A DNA stretch of 13,713 nt from Burkholderiales bacterium (GTDB lineage: Bacteria > Pseudomonadota > Gammaproteobacteria > Burkholderiales > Burkholderiaceae_C), in contig CANBSV010000071.1 in the NCBI GenBank assembly GCA_947372225.1, positions 1 through 13,713 of the forward strand, in the 5' to 3' direction. Positions 1 to 6,716 of this stretch are shown in pieces (within the stretch, counting starts at the first letter, position 1; each line of letters opens with the position of its first letter). The notes under the pieces were generated by a model. It was not told where the DNA came from, did not search any database, and worked only from the letters and a program-made list of their open reading frames with translations. The position numbers and the translations under genes were made by a program.

Positions 1-204
1 ACGCATGGCAGCATCGCGAACCGCGCTCATGCGTTGATCGACTTCGCGAGCGGTCAGCAACTCCTGATTGACCACGGCCACGATGTAATCGCCTGAGCGC
101 ACTGCCGCACCAGACGACGTTTGCGCATGCACGGCCGTGGCACCACAGACCAAGGCGCCACAAAACAAGGCGGCGCCCAATCTCAATCGAAAATGTTCAG
201 TCAT
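1..204 (-). CDS. surA: Periplasmic chaperone/peptidyl-prolyl isomerase SurA, N-terminal part (runs off the left edge)
   Basis: The first 68 codons of a minus-strand gene are present; the rest lies outside the window. The protein starts MTEHFRLRLG and has a Sec signal peptide: basic residues at 6 and 8, a hydrophobic core around 9-24, and a VHA cleavage site at 25-27 followed by Gln. The mature part then reads DYIVAVVN (39-46) and LLTAREVDQRM, which is typical of the start of the SurA chaperone domain. SurA escorts unfolded outer-membrane proteins, including LptD, across the periplasm. The ATG overlaps the lptD stop by 8 bp (ATGACTGA), so the two are probably translationally coupled and in one operon, an arrangement known for lptD-surA. 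The catalytic parvulin domains are not in view, so the call rests on the N-terminus and the gene context. Confidence 0.88.
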   Translation of the reverse strand, partial: MTEHFRLRLGAALFCGALVCGATAVHAQTSSGAAVRSGDYIVAVVNQELLTAREVDQRMSAVRDAAMR

Positions 205-2677
205 AAATGCTGGTGGTCTGCGGGGCAAGCGGCCCGTCTCGCAATAACCGGTATCCCGGCACATTGTGCTGTAGCGCCTGAAGCGGATTGGATCCGATTC
301 GCGACAGCCCAACCAGTTCCAACTGGATCATCAAGCGCGTGGTCGCCTCAGTCTGGCCCGTCGATTGTCGTTCGGCCACGATCCGTCCAATCCAGCATCC
401 CGCGTCGTATTCAAAGCCAAGCAACGCGTCAATGAGCCGCCTGTCACGCGGGCTGTAGTTGGCTCGACCCACGGTATAGAGGGAGCCTTTGCAACTACCG
501 CGTCCAGCGTCCGACGAAGCCTGATCCGGTGTGCGCCCGAACAGCGGCCACTGCCAGCCGAGCTCCACCTCTTCGGATTGGTCCCGAGTGAAGCGATAGT
601 TGAAGGACACCGTCCGAAATGGCGCTGGCGAAAAGCTGGCGCCAAAGGTGGACCGGGCGGATTTCCCTATGTCTGGCCGATACTGCATCGAACCCGTCAG
701 CGTCCATTGCGGAATCAGGTTGGTCGAGCCGAGCAACAGCAGATCCGAGACTCGCCGGGTGAGCGGCTTGCCATCGGGTGTGATGCGCTGATCGCTGAAC
801 AGGTAACTCTGAACCATGGCCAGGCGCATGAGTTCGCCTTCAGTTCGCGGATCCAGCAGCCGCGTGGTCACACCCGCCGTGACCTGATTCGCATCGGAAA
901 CGCGGTCGACGCCCGAGAACGTGTTCTCGCTGAAGCTGGACTCGAAGTTCACATCCTTGGCCGCAGAGTCGAAGTTGGGCAGCCCGTCCTGGCGGTGGTA
1001 CGGCGTGTTGATGTACATCAGCCTGGGCTCCAACGTCTGTCGCAAGTCGTGGCCAAAAAAGCTGGTGTCGCGCTCAAGGATCATGGCCCCATCGACGCTG
1101 AAGGTCGGGATCACGCGTGAGACATCCGAGCGGCCATCCGCCATCGGCCGGTCGAGCGAATAGGACGCGGCGTTCAACGCAATCTTGGGCGTGACGCTCC
1201 AGCCCGGGTTCAGCCAGGGCATGCTGATAGACGCCACCGAATGCAGCCGGGAGCCCTCCAGGCGGTTCGGTGTGATGTTTCCAGACGGGTTGACGAAGTG
1301 GTTGAACTCACCCTCGAAGCCCAACTCCAGGCCATAGTCCAGCGGCTGGGTGATCCGGGCGCCAATTTGCGGCAGTCGCTCGTATGGCGTCTCGAACCGG
1401 CTGTCGGGGTTCTGAAGCACCTGCCAGCTCTGAACACGCGCGTAAGTGGTCCAGTTGCCGAACGGGCGTGTGGCGCGGATATCGGAAAGCAACAGGCGCG
1501 GTGTGATCTGGTCCGGATTCGACTCTTGCCTGAAGTCTTTCCAGTAGTTGTCGTCAGACACCCGCAGCGCCCGGACTTTGATCTCGGTGCGATCGTCCAA
1601 CAGCGTCTCGTGCCGAACGCCGAACGAGTATCGGGACCGCTTGGCCACCTGGTCATCGGGCAAATAGTCCAGGTTGATCTGGCCCCGATAGTTCGGCTCG
1701 AGATAGCGGAACTCCGTACCCAGACCCACACCCCGTTTCGTACTGAGCAACGGGGTGAGGGTGGCATCCCGGTTGGGCGCGATGTTCCAGTACCAAGGCA
1801 TTTGTACCTGCAGCCCAGCGCGACTGTCGATCGCGACGCTTGGCGGCAACCACCCTGATTTGCGCTCGTCGGTCAGCGGAAACCGCAGGATGGGCGAGGC
1901 CAGGATGGGGACGCCGAGAAAGCGCAGCACGGCATTTTCAGCAACCCCTTCGTTGGCCTCAAAGTCCATCTTGACTCGAGAGGTGCTCAACTCCCAGGCC
2001 TTGTCACCGCCTTCGGCGGGGCAGCTGCTGTAGGTGGCATCGGTGGCCACAGAGCGCTGGTTGTCGATGAAGTCGATGCGCTGCGCCACGCCCCCAGCCC
2101 CGGTGCGACCGAAAAAATACGTGGGCTGGATGAAGTAGCCCTCAAACCGTTGAACCTTGATCTGCAACTCCGGGCCACCGTAGCGGTTGCCCTCTTGGCG
2201 GATTTGAACGTTGCCGCGAGCCAGAGCCAAGTCCTCGACCTGGTCATAACTCAGCAGGTCGGCACGGATGGACAGCTCTCCCCGGCGCAACACCGCGTCT
2301 CCTTCGGCAACCATCTCGATGTCTGGCCGGCCGCGCATGGCCTGCGCCTGCACCGTGATGGGCAATTGCTTGCCCGCCTCGCCGCGTGGCAAGGCTTGAA
2401 TCGACGTGATGATCTTCAGCGGTATGCCCGCGCCCGACACCATGGGCGCTGCAACCGGCACCGACACGGGTACCGCAGCCGAGGCGGCCGCTGCTGCGGC
2501 GGCCGCCGCAGCAGGCGTGCCGGGCAGAGGCTTGCCCCACTGGGCCCGGGCAGGGCTCGCGACCATCGTCAAAAGGACAGCCCAACACACCGCCGTCAAC
2601 ATGTAGCGGTTGCGTCCGGCGGCCGACGAAACGAGCGCGCCAGAACTCAGCGAAAGGGCGGTGGGACGAGGGAACAA
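197..2677 (-). CDS. lptD: LPS-assembly outer-membrane protein LptD
   Basis: LptD forms, with the lipoprotein LptE, the outer-membrane translocon that inserts lipopolysaccharide into the outer leaflet. From the TTG at 2677 the product has 826 residues, close to the family's usual 750-850. A hydrophobic signal segment (about 26-45) ends in ARA before Gln46. Next come a run of ten alanines (56-65), an LptA-like OstA jellyroll (about 105-250, with MVAEGDAVL at 122-130), the conserved FPLTDERKSGWLPPS stretch, and a long aromatic-rich beta-barrel to about 800. Mature cysteines are C219, C729 and C761. The start is uncertain. The ATG at 2602 would give a 20-residue signal peptide with no basic n-region, whereas the TTG start supplies Arg22 and Arg24. 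Neither start has a good ribosome binding site. The gene is followed by surA with an 8-bp overlap and is divergent from amgK. Confidence 0.95.
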   Translation of the reverse strand: MFPRPTALSLSSGALVSSAAGRNRYMLTAVCWAVLLTMVASPARAQWGKPLPGTPAAAAAAAAAASAAVPVSVPVAAPMVSGAGIPLKIITSIQALPRGEAGKQLPITVQAQAMRGRPDIEMVAEGDAVLRRGELSIRADLLSYDQVEDLALARGNVQIRQEGNRYGGPELQIKVQRFEGYFIQPTYFFGRTGAGGVAQRIDFIDNQRSVATDATYSSCPAEGGDKAWELSTSRVKMDFEANEGVAENAVLRFLGVPILASPILRFPLTDERKSGWLPPSVAIDSRAGLQVQMPWYWNIAPNRDATLTPLLSTKRGVGLGTEFRYLEPNYRGQINLDYLPDDQVAKRSRYSFGVRHETLLDDRTEIKVRALRVSDDNYWKDFRQESNPDQITPRLLLSDIRATRPFGNWTTYARVQSWQVLQNPDSRFETPYERLPQIGARITQPLDYGLELGFEGEFNHFVNPSGNITPNRLEGSRLHSVASISMPWLNPGWSVTPKIALNAASYSLDRPMADGRSDVSRVIPTFSVDGAMILERDTSFFGHDLRQTLEPRLMYINTPYHRQDGLPNFDSAAKDVNFESSFSENTFSGVDRVSDANQVTAGVTTRLLDPRTEGELMRLAMVQSYLFSDQRITPDGKPLTRRVSDLLLLGSTNLIPQWTLTGSMQYRPDIGKSARSTFGASFSPAPFRTVSFNYRFTRDQSEEVELGWQWPLFGRTPDQASSDAGRGSCKGSLYTVGRANYSPRDRRLIDALLGFEYDAGCWIGRIVAERQSTGQTEATTRLMIQLELVGLSRIGSNPLQALQHNVPGYRLLRDGPLAPQTTSIYD
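2491..2514. repeat. 24-bp perfect GC-rich palindrome in the poly-alanine tract of lptD
   Basis: Positions 2491-2514 read identically on both strands, with the centre between 2502 and 2503 (CTGCTGCGGC on the left arm). The palindrome lies inside the codons for ten consecutive alanines (LptD residues 56-65), and those codons are a mix of GCT, GCG, GCC and GCA. It may simply result from stacking alanine codons, whose GCN/NGC pattern is prone to self-complementarity. It could still form a hairpin in DNA or mRNA and is a likely site of length variation. Confidence 0.8.
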
Positions 2678-2835
2678 AGGCGACGAGGCAGGCTGAGGGG
2701 AATGGCCGGCGCCACGAACGCGTACGACGGTTTGTAAAATCGATTATCCATGAGGGTCTGGCTTCAGCGCCTTTCGGGTCTCTCGGATTTCCCGAGTGCC
2801 ACCACCCCAGACGCCCCTTCTTGACTGAGCTCGCC

Positions 2836-3912
2836 ATGACCCCGAATCCCACCCCTGTCGCCGCCACTGTCGCCTGGGAAGATCCGGAGCGCCGCGCGAG
2901 CTTCGAGGTATGGCTGGCATCCATTGAAAACGCCCATGGACTGCGCCCGGACAGCCTGCGACCCGCGTCCAGCGATGCCAGCTTCCGTCGCTATCTGCGC
3001 ATCGATGGCGCCAGCGGCAGCTTCATCGTGATGGACGCCCCGCCGGCGCACGAGGATGTGCGCCCGTTTGTGGCGGTCGCCTCGCTGATCCAGCAGGCCG
3101 GCCTGAATGCGCCACAAGTGCTGGCGCAAGACGTCGAGCATGGTTTCTTGCTGCTCAGCGACCTGGGCTCGCAGCTCTACCTGGGCGAGTTGCGTTCGGC
3201 CTTGGCAGCCGAAGACACCTCCAGCGCCGATCGGCTGATGCGCGCAGCCTTGTCTACCCTTGTCGTGTGGCAGCAGCGCGTCGATGCGAGCACCTTGCCG
3301 GCCTACGACGACGCACTGCTTCGGCGGGAGCTGGCGCTGTTTCCCGAATGGTGCGTGCAACGTGAATTCGGCGTGGTCTGGGGTGCCGACGAGCTCGCAG
3401 TCTGGGCCACCACAGTCAACCTGCTGGTGGCCAGCGCACTGGCTCAGCCAACGGTGGCCGTTCACCGAGACTACATGCCGCGCAACCTGATGGTGTGTGG
3501 GGACGTGGCCAACGGCCCGGGCATCCTCGACTTTCAAGATGCGGTGCGTGGACCCATCACCTATGACGTCGCCTCCATGCTGCGCGACGCGTTCATCAGC
3601 TGGGACGAAGAGCTCGAACTCGACTGGGCGATCCGCTATTGGCAGCAAGCGCGAAAGGTCGGCCTGCCTGTGCCGGCGGATTTCGGCGAGTTCTGGAAGC
3701 CGCTTGAGTGGATGGGGTTGCAGCGACACCTCAAGGTGCTGGGCATCTTTTGTCGCCTCAAGCACCGCGACGGCAAGCCGGCCTACAGCGCCGATCTGCC
3801 GCGGTTCTTTGCCTATGCGCACAAGGTGGCCACACGCTACGAAGGGTTCGGGCCGCTGGCGCGGCTGCTCGAGCCGCTGATGGGCGCCACGCGCGTCGAC
3901 GCCTTCTACTGA
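2836..3912 (+). CDS. amgK: AmgK-like anomeric N-acetylmuramate/N-acetylglucosamine kinase (aminoglycoside phosphotransferase family)
   Basis: The 358-residue product has the protein-kinase-like fold of the aminoglycoside/choline phosphotransferase family. The N-terminal part carries SDASFRRYLRI (about 46-56) and an FIVMDAPP strand, as in AmgK proteins. The catalytic loop is HRDYMPRNLMV, with H210, D212 and N217, and the metal-binding segment is ILDFQDAVRGP, with D232. AmgK phosphorylates MurNAc and GlcNAc at C1 in the peptidoglycan-recycling route that bypasses de novo UDP-MurNAc synthesis. A position divergent from lptD is also known in Pseudomonas. The ATG at 2836 is chosen over an in-frame TTG at 2821 because the latter has no ribosome binding site. 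Only 20 bp separate it from apt, so they are likely co-transcribed. The next gene is not murU. The family is sure; substrate specificity is inferred from motif style and context. Confidence 0.8.
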   Translation: MTPNPTPVAATVAWEDPERRASFEVWLASIENAHGLRPDSLRPASSDASFRRYLRIDGASGSFIVMDAPPAHEDVRPFVAVASLIQQAGLNAPQVLAQDVEHGFLLLSDLGSQLYLGELRSALAAEDTSSADRLMRAALSTLVVWQQRVDASTLPAYDDALLRRELALFPEWCVQREFGVVWGADELAVWATTVNLLVASALAQPTVAVHRDYMPRNLMVCGDVANGPGILDFQDAVRGPITYDVASMLRDAFISWDEELELDWAIRYWQQARKVGLPVPADFGEFWKPLEWMGLQRHLKVLGIFCRLKHRDGKPAYSADLPRFFAYAHKVATRYEGFGPLARLLEPLMGATRVDAFY

Positions 3913-3932
3913 CCCGTCATCAAGGCAGCACG

Positions 3933-4472
3933 ATGGACGAACTTGCTTTCATCCGCTCCCAGATTCGCACCGTGCCCGACTGGCCCGTCGCCGGGGTCCA
4001 GTTTCGAGACATCACCCCTCTGTTGCAGAACCCCCGGGCGTTTCGGGTGCTGATCGACCAATTCGTGCACCGCTATTTCGATCTGCGCCCCACAGCGATT
4101 GCCGGGCTTGATGCACGCGGCTTCATCATCGGCTCGGTGCTGGCCTACGAGCTCAACATCGGATTCGTGCCCATCCGCAAGCAAGGCAAGTTGCCCTACA
4201 GCACGCTGGCTGAGTCCTATGCGCTGGAGTACGGCTCGGCCACGGTCGAGATTCACACAGATGCGGTGCTGCACGGTGATCGCGTGGTGCTCATCGATGA
4301 CCTGATCGCCACGGGCGGCACCATGATGGCCGGCAAGAACTTGCTCGAGCGCCTGGGCGCCCATGTGATCGAAGGCGCGGCCATCGTCGACCTGCCCGAA
4401 CTCGGCGGGAGCGCCAAGCTGCGTGCGGCGGGACTGCCGCTCTTCACGCTGACGTCCTTCGAGGGTCACTGA
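3933..4472 (+). CDS. apt: Adenine phosphoribosyltransferase
   Basis: The 179-residue product matches the usual length of bacterial Apt. It salvages adenine by joining it to PRPP to give AMP and pyrophosphate in the cytoplasm. Family marks are the N-terminal VPDWPVAGVQFRDITPLL region (14-31), GLDARGFIIG (58-67), the RKQGKLP loop (82-88), and the PRPP-binding signature VVLIDDLIATGGT (118-130) with its two adjacent aspartates. The ATG at 3933 has an AAGG ribosome binding site (3922-3925) at 7 bp. A much longer upstream extension of the frame lies inside amgK and is not used. The gene follows amgK by 20 bp and is followed 7 bp later by the desaturase-family gene, suggesting one transcript. No functional link between purine salvage and these neighbours is evident. 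Confidence 0.96.
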   Translation: MDELAFIRSQIRTVPDWPVAGVQFRDITPLLQNPRAFRVLIDQFVHRYFDLRPTAIAGLDARGFIIGSVLAYELNIGFVPIRKQGKLPYSTLAESYALEYGSATVEIHTDAVLHGDRVVLIDDLIATGGTMMAGKNLLERLGAHVIEGAAIVDLPELGGSAKLRAAGLPLFTLTSFEGH

Positions 4473-4479
4473 GGCCCTC

Positions 4480-5226
4480 ATGGCTTTGCCGACCGCGACG
4501 CTGACGTTTTTGCTGACGGCTTCCATCGCCGTGGCGCTGATGGCACTGGAGCGGCTGGCCCCGAATCGAAAGTACCCCACCGACTGGCGGTGGATCGCGC
4601 GGGCCACGGGGCTGGGTATCGCCGGCATCTCGCTGACCTTGCTGCTGGGCGAGTTGATCGATGCGCGCGTGGCCACCAGCGAGTTCTTGCGGCAAGACTC
4701 GGTTTTGACCCGCATGTCCGCGGTCTGGCAAGGATTGTTCGGCTACGTGGCCGTGACCTTCTTTGTGTATTGGTGGCACAGGCTCCGCCATCACAGCGAC
4801 CGCTTGTGGCTGCTGTTTCATCAAGTTCATCACAGTACGTACCGGCTCGAGGCCACCACCGCGTTTTACGCGCACCCCAACGACTTCTTGGCCAACGCGC
4901 TGATCGTGAACAGCGTGACCTATTTGCTGCTCGGCTTTGGTACGGACGCAGCCGCGTGGACCTCCTTCTGGGTCAGCGTGTTCGACTTGTGGGAGCACAC
5001 CAACGTGCGCACGCCGCGCTGGCTGGGCTATCTGGTGGTGCGCCCGGAGATGCACCGCGTGCATCACGAGCGCGACCGGCACCGCAGCAACTACGGCATC
5101 CCGATCTGGGACATGCTCTTTGGCACCTACGAAAACTCGCTGCGTTCGGTCGACTGCGGATTCACGCCCGAGCAAGAAGGGCGGATCTTCGAGATGCTGC
5201 GATTTCGCAGCGCGGATCGACCCTGA
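4480..5226 (+). CDS. Fatty acid hydroxylase/sterol desaturase family membrane protein, substrate unknown
   Basis: This 248-residue membrane protein belongs to the di-iron fatty acid hydroxylase superfamily (PF04116 type). Hydrophobic segments lie near 7-26, 38-60, 83-99 and 138-170. The histidine clusters that bind the two irons are visible: H100-x3-H104, HQVHH (114-118), H132, H173, and HRVHH (192-196). Family members hydroxylate or desaturate lipids such as fatty acids, sterols or ceramides using oxygen. Small stand-alone bacterial members like this one are common and mostly uncharacterised, so the substrate cannot be given. The ATG at 4480 starts 7 bp after the apt stop, so expression probably depends on read-through or coupling from apt. 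It converges with mnmE, with 29 bp between the stops. Confidence 0.85.
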   Translation: MALPTATLTFLLTASIAVALMALERLAPNRKYPTDWRWIARATGLGIAGISLTLLLGELIDARVATSEFLRQDSVLTRMSAVWQGLFGYVAVTFFVYWWHRLRHHSDRLWLLFHQVHHSTYRLEATTAFYAHPNDFLANALIVNSVTYLLLGFGTDAAAWTSFWVSVFDLWEHTNVRTPRWLGYLVVRPEMHRVHHERDRHRSNYGIPIWDMLFGTYENSLRSVDCGFTPEQEGRIFEMLRFRSADRP

Positions 5227-5255
5227 CTAGCCCTTGGGCCACCCGCAGATCGGCG

Positions 5256-6683
5256 CTATTTGCCGATACAAAACCGGCTGAAGATCTCGCCGAGCAATTC
5301 GTCTGGCGTGGACTGCCCCACGATCTCACCGAGCGTTCCTTGCGCCAGGCGAAGCTCCTCGGCGAGCAGATCGAGTTGAGCAGGGGTTTGCTCTAGCCGG
5401 CGTCTGGCCTCATCGAGATGCTCACCGGTGAGCCGCAAGGCCCGGACATGCCTGGCGCGTGCGGTGAAGACCCCTTCGGGGTGCTCGTGCCAGCCAGCCA
5501 GTTGAAGCAGGCGGCGGCGCAGATCGTCGAGCCCCTCACCCGTCCTTGCCGATACGCGCAGGCTGTTGGTGTCGCCGTTGTCGCCACGAGGCTCGAACAC
5601 CAAGTCAGCCTTGTTGTGGATTTCGAGTACCCGTTGGCCTTCGATCAGGGCATGCGGAAATCGCGCCCTGATGCGGGCGTTCTCGGACCGGTGCTCAACG
5701 TCTTTGATGCGCGTGAGGTCATGCAGGAACAGCAACGCATCAGCCGCTTCAATTTCGCCCCAGCTGCGCTCGATACCGATGCGCTCCACGGCGTCATCGG
5801 TGTCGCGCAGGCCGGCGGTGTCGATCACATGGACAGGCACGCCTTCGATCTGGATTGTCTGAGTGACCTTGTCGCGTGTGGTGCCGGGAATGGGCGTGAC
5901 GATGGCCAGCTCGGCACCGGCCAGTGCGTTGAGCAAAGAGCTCTTGCCCACGTTGGGTTGCCCCGCGATCACCACCGTGATGCCTTCGCGCAGCAAGGCG
6001 CCCTGACGGGTCTGGTCCTGCACCGCGCGCAGCCGTGACGAGATGGCTTCGAGCTGTCCGCGCGCATCGGCCTGCTGAAGGAAGTCGATGTCCTCTTCGG
6101 GAAAGTCCAGCGTCGCCTCGACCAGCATGCGCAAACGCATCAACTGCTCGTCCAGCGCCTTGATTTGCAACGAGAAGCCGCCCGACAACGATCGGGTGGC
6201 CGAGCGGGCTGCCGCCTCGGTGCTGGCATCGATCAGGTCGCTGACCGCCTCGGCCTGGGCCAGATCGAGCTTGCCGTTGAGGTAAGCACGCTCGGTGAAT
6301 TCACCGGGCATTGCCGGGCGCAGCGCGGTAAGTAGGGGGCGGCCGGTGGCCGGATCCGTGTCCGCGGCAGCCTCGAGACAGCGTGCCAACAGCAACTGCA
6401 ACACGACCGGTCCGCCGTGCGCCTGCAGCTCGAGCACGTCTTCACCGGTATAGGAGTGCGGCGCGGGAAAGTACAGCGCCAGCCCGTGATCGATGTCCGT
6501 GCCGGCGGCATCGCGAAATGACAGATAAGTGGCGTGGCGAGGAGCCACGGGCCGACCGCACACCACATCGATCAGCGCTCGCAGATCGCGCCCCGAGACA
6601 CGCACGATGCCGACCGCAGCACGCCCTGGCGCGGTGGCGATGGCAACGATGGGATCGTGGTGGCGCGGCAGCATGCGGCTCAT
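5256..6683 (-). CDS. mnmE: tRNA uridine-5-carboxymethylaminomethyl modification GTPase MnmE (TrmE)
   Basis: MnmE works with MnmG to install the (carboxymethyl)aminomethyl group at C5 of the wobble uridine in certain tRNAs, using a formyl-tetrahydrofolate-type one-carbon donor. The 475-residue product has the full architecture. The N-terminal folate-binding domain runs from 1 to about 125 (HSYTGEDVLELQAHGG at 76-91). A helical domain surrounds an inserted G domain: G1 GQPNVGKS (241-248), G2 TTRD (268-271), G3 DTAG (288-291) and G4 NKAD (357-360). The protein ends in the diagnostic C-terminal CIGK, with catalytic C472. A GGAG lies just before the first ATG with only 3 nt spacing, while the ATG of Met4 lies 12 nt from it, so a start at Met4 is possible. 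It is the last gene of the rpmH-rnpA-yidD-yidC-mnmE operon, 36 bp after yidC. Confidence 0.98.
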   Translation of the reverse strand: MSRMLPRHHDPIVAIATAPGRAAVGIVRVSGRDLRALIDVVCGRPVAPRHATYLSFRDAAGTDIDHGLALYFPAPHSYTGEDVLELQAHGGPVVLQLLLARCLEAAADTDPATGRPLLTALRPAMPGEFTERAYLNGKLDLAQAEAVSDLIDASTEAAARSATRSLSGGFSLQIKALDEQLMRLRMLVEATLDFPEEDIDFLQQADARGQLEAISSRLRAVQDQTRQGALLREGITVVIAGQPNVGKSSLLNALAGAELAIVTPIPGTTRDKVTQTIQIEGVPVHVIDTAGLRDTDDAVERIGIERSWGEIEAADALLFLHDLTRIKDVEHRSENARIRARFPHALIEGQRVLEIHNKADLVFEPRGDNGDTNSLRVSARTGEGLDDLRRRLLQLAGWHEHPEGVFTARARHVRALRLTGEHLDEARRRLEQTPAQLDLLAEELRLAQGTLGEIVGQSTPDELLGEIFSRFCIGK

Positions 6684-6716
6684 TTTCTCCGCAGGATCTG
6701 CCGGGCCTGACGCGGA

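Noticed and set aside
365..1120. Long plus-strand open frame antisense to lptD
   Set aside because: It is a shadow of the high-GC lptD coding strand, lies opposite the conserved barrel and shows no recognisable domain.
2735..2740. TAAAAT as a -10 element for amgK, and GATAAT on the other strand (2743-2748) for lptD
   Set aside because: Neither has a recognisable -35 hexamer at 16-18 bp, so they are not listed as promoters.
5249..5267. ATCGGC/GCCGAT hairpin between the hydroxylase gene and mnmE as a shared terminator
   Set aside because: The stem is only 6 bp, overlaps the mnmE stop and has no T-run on either side.
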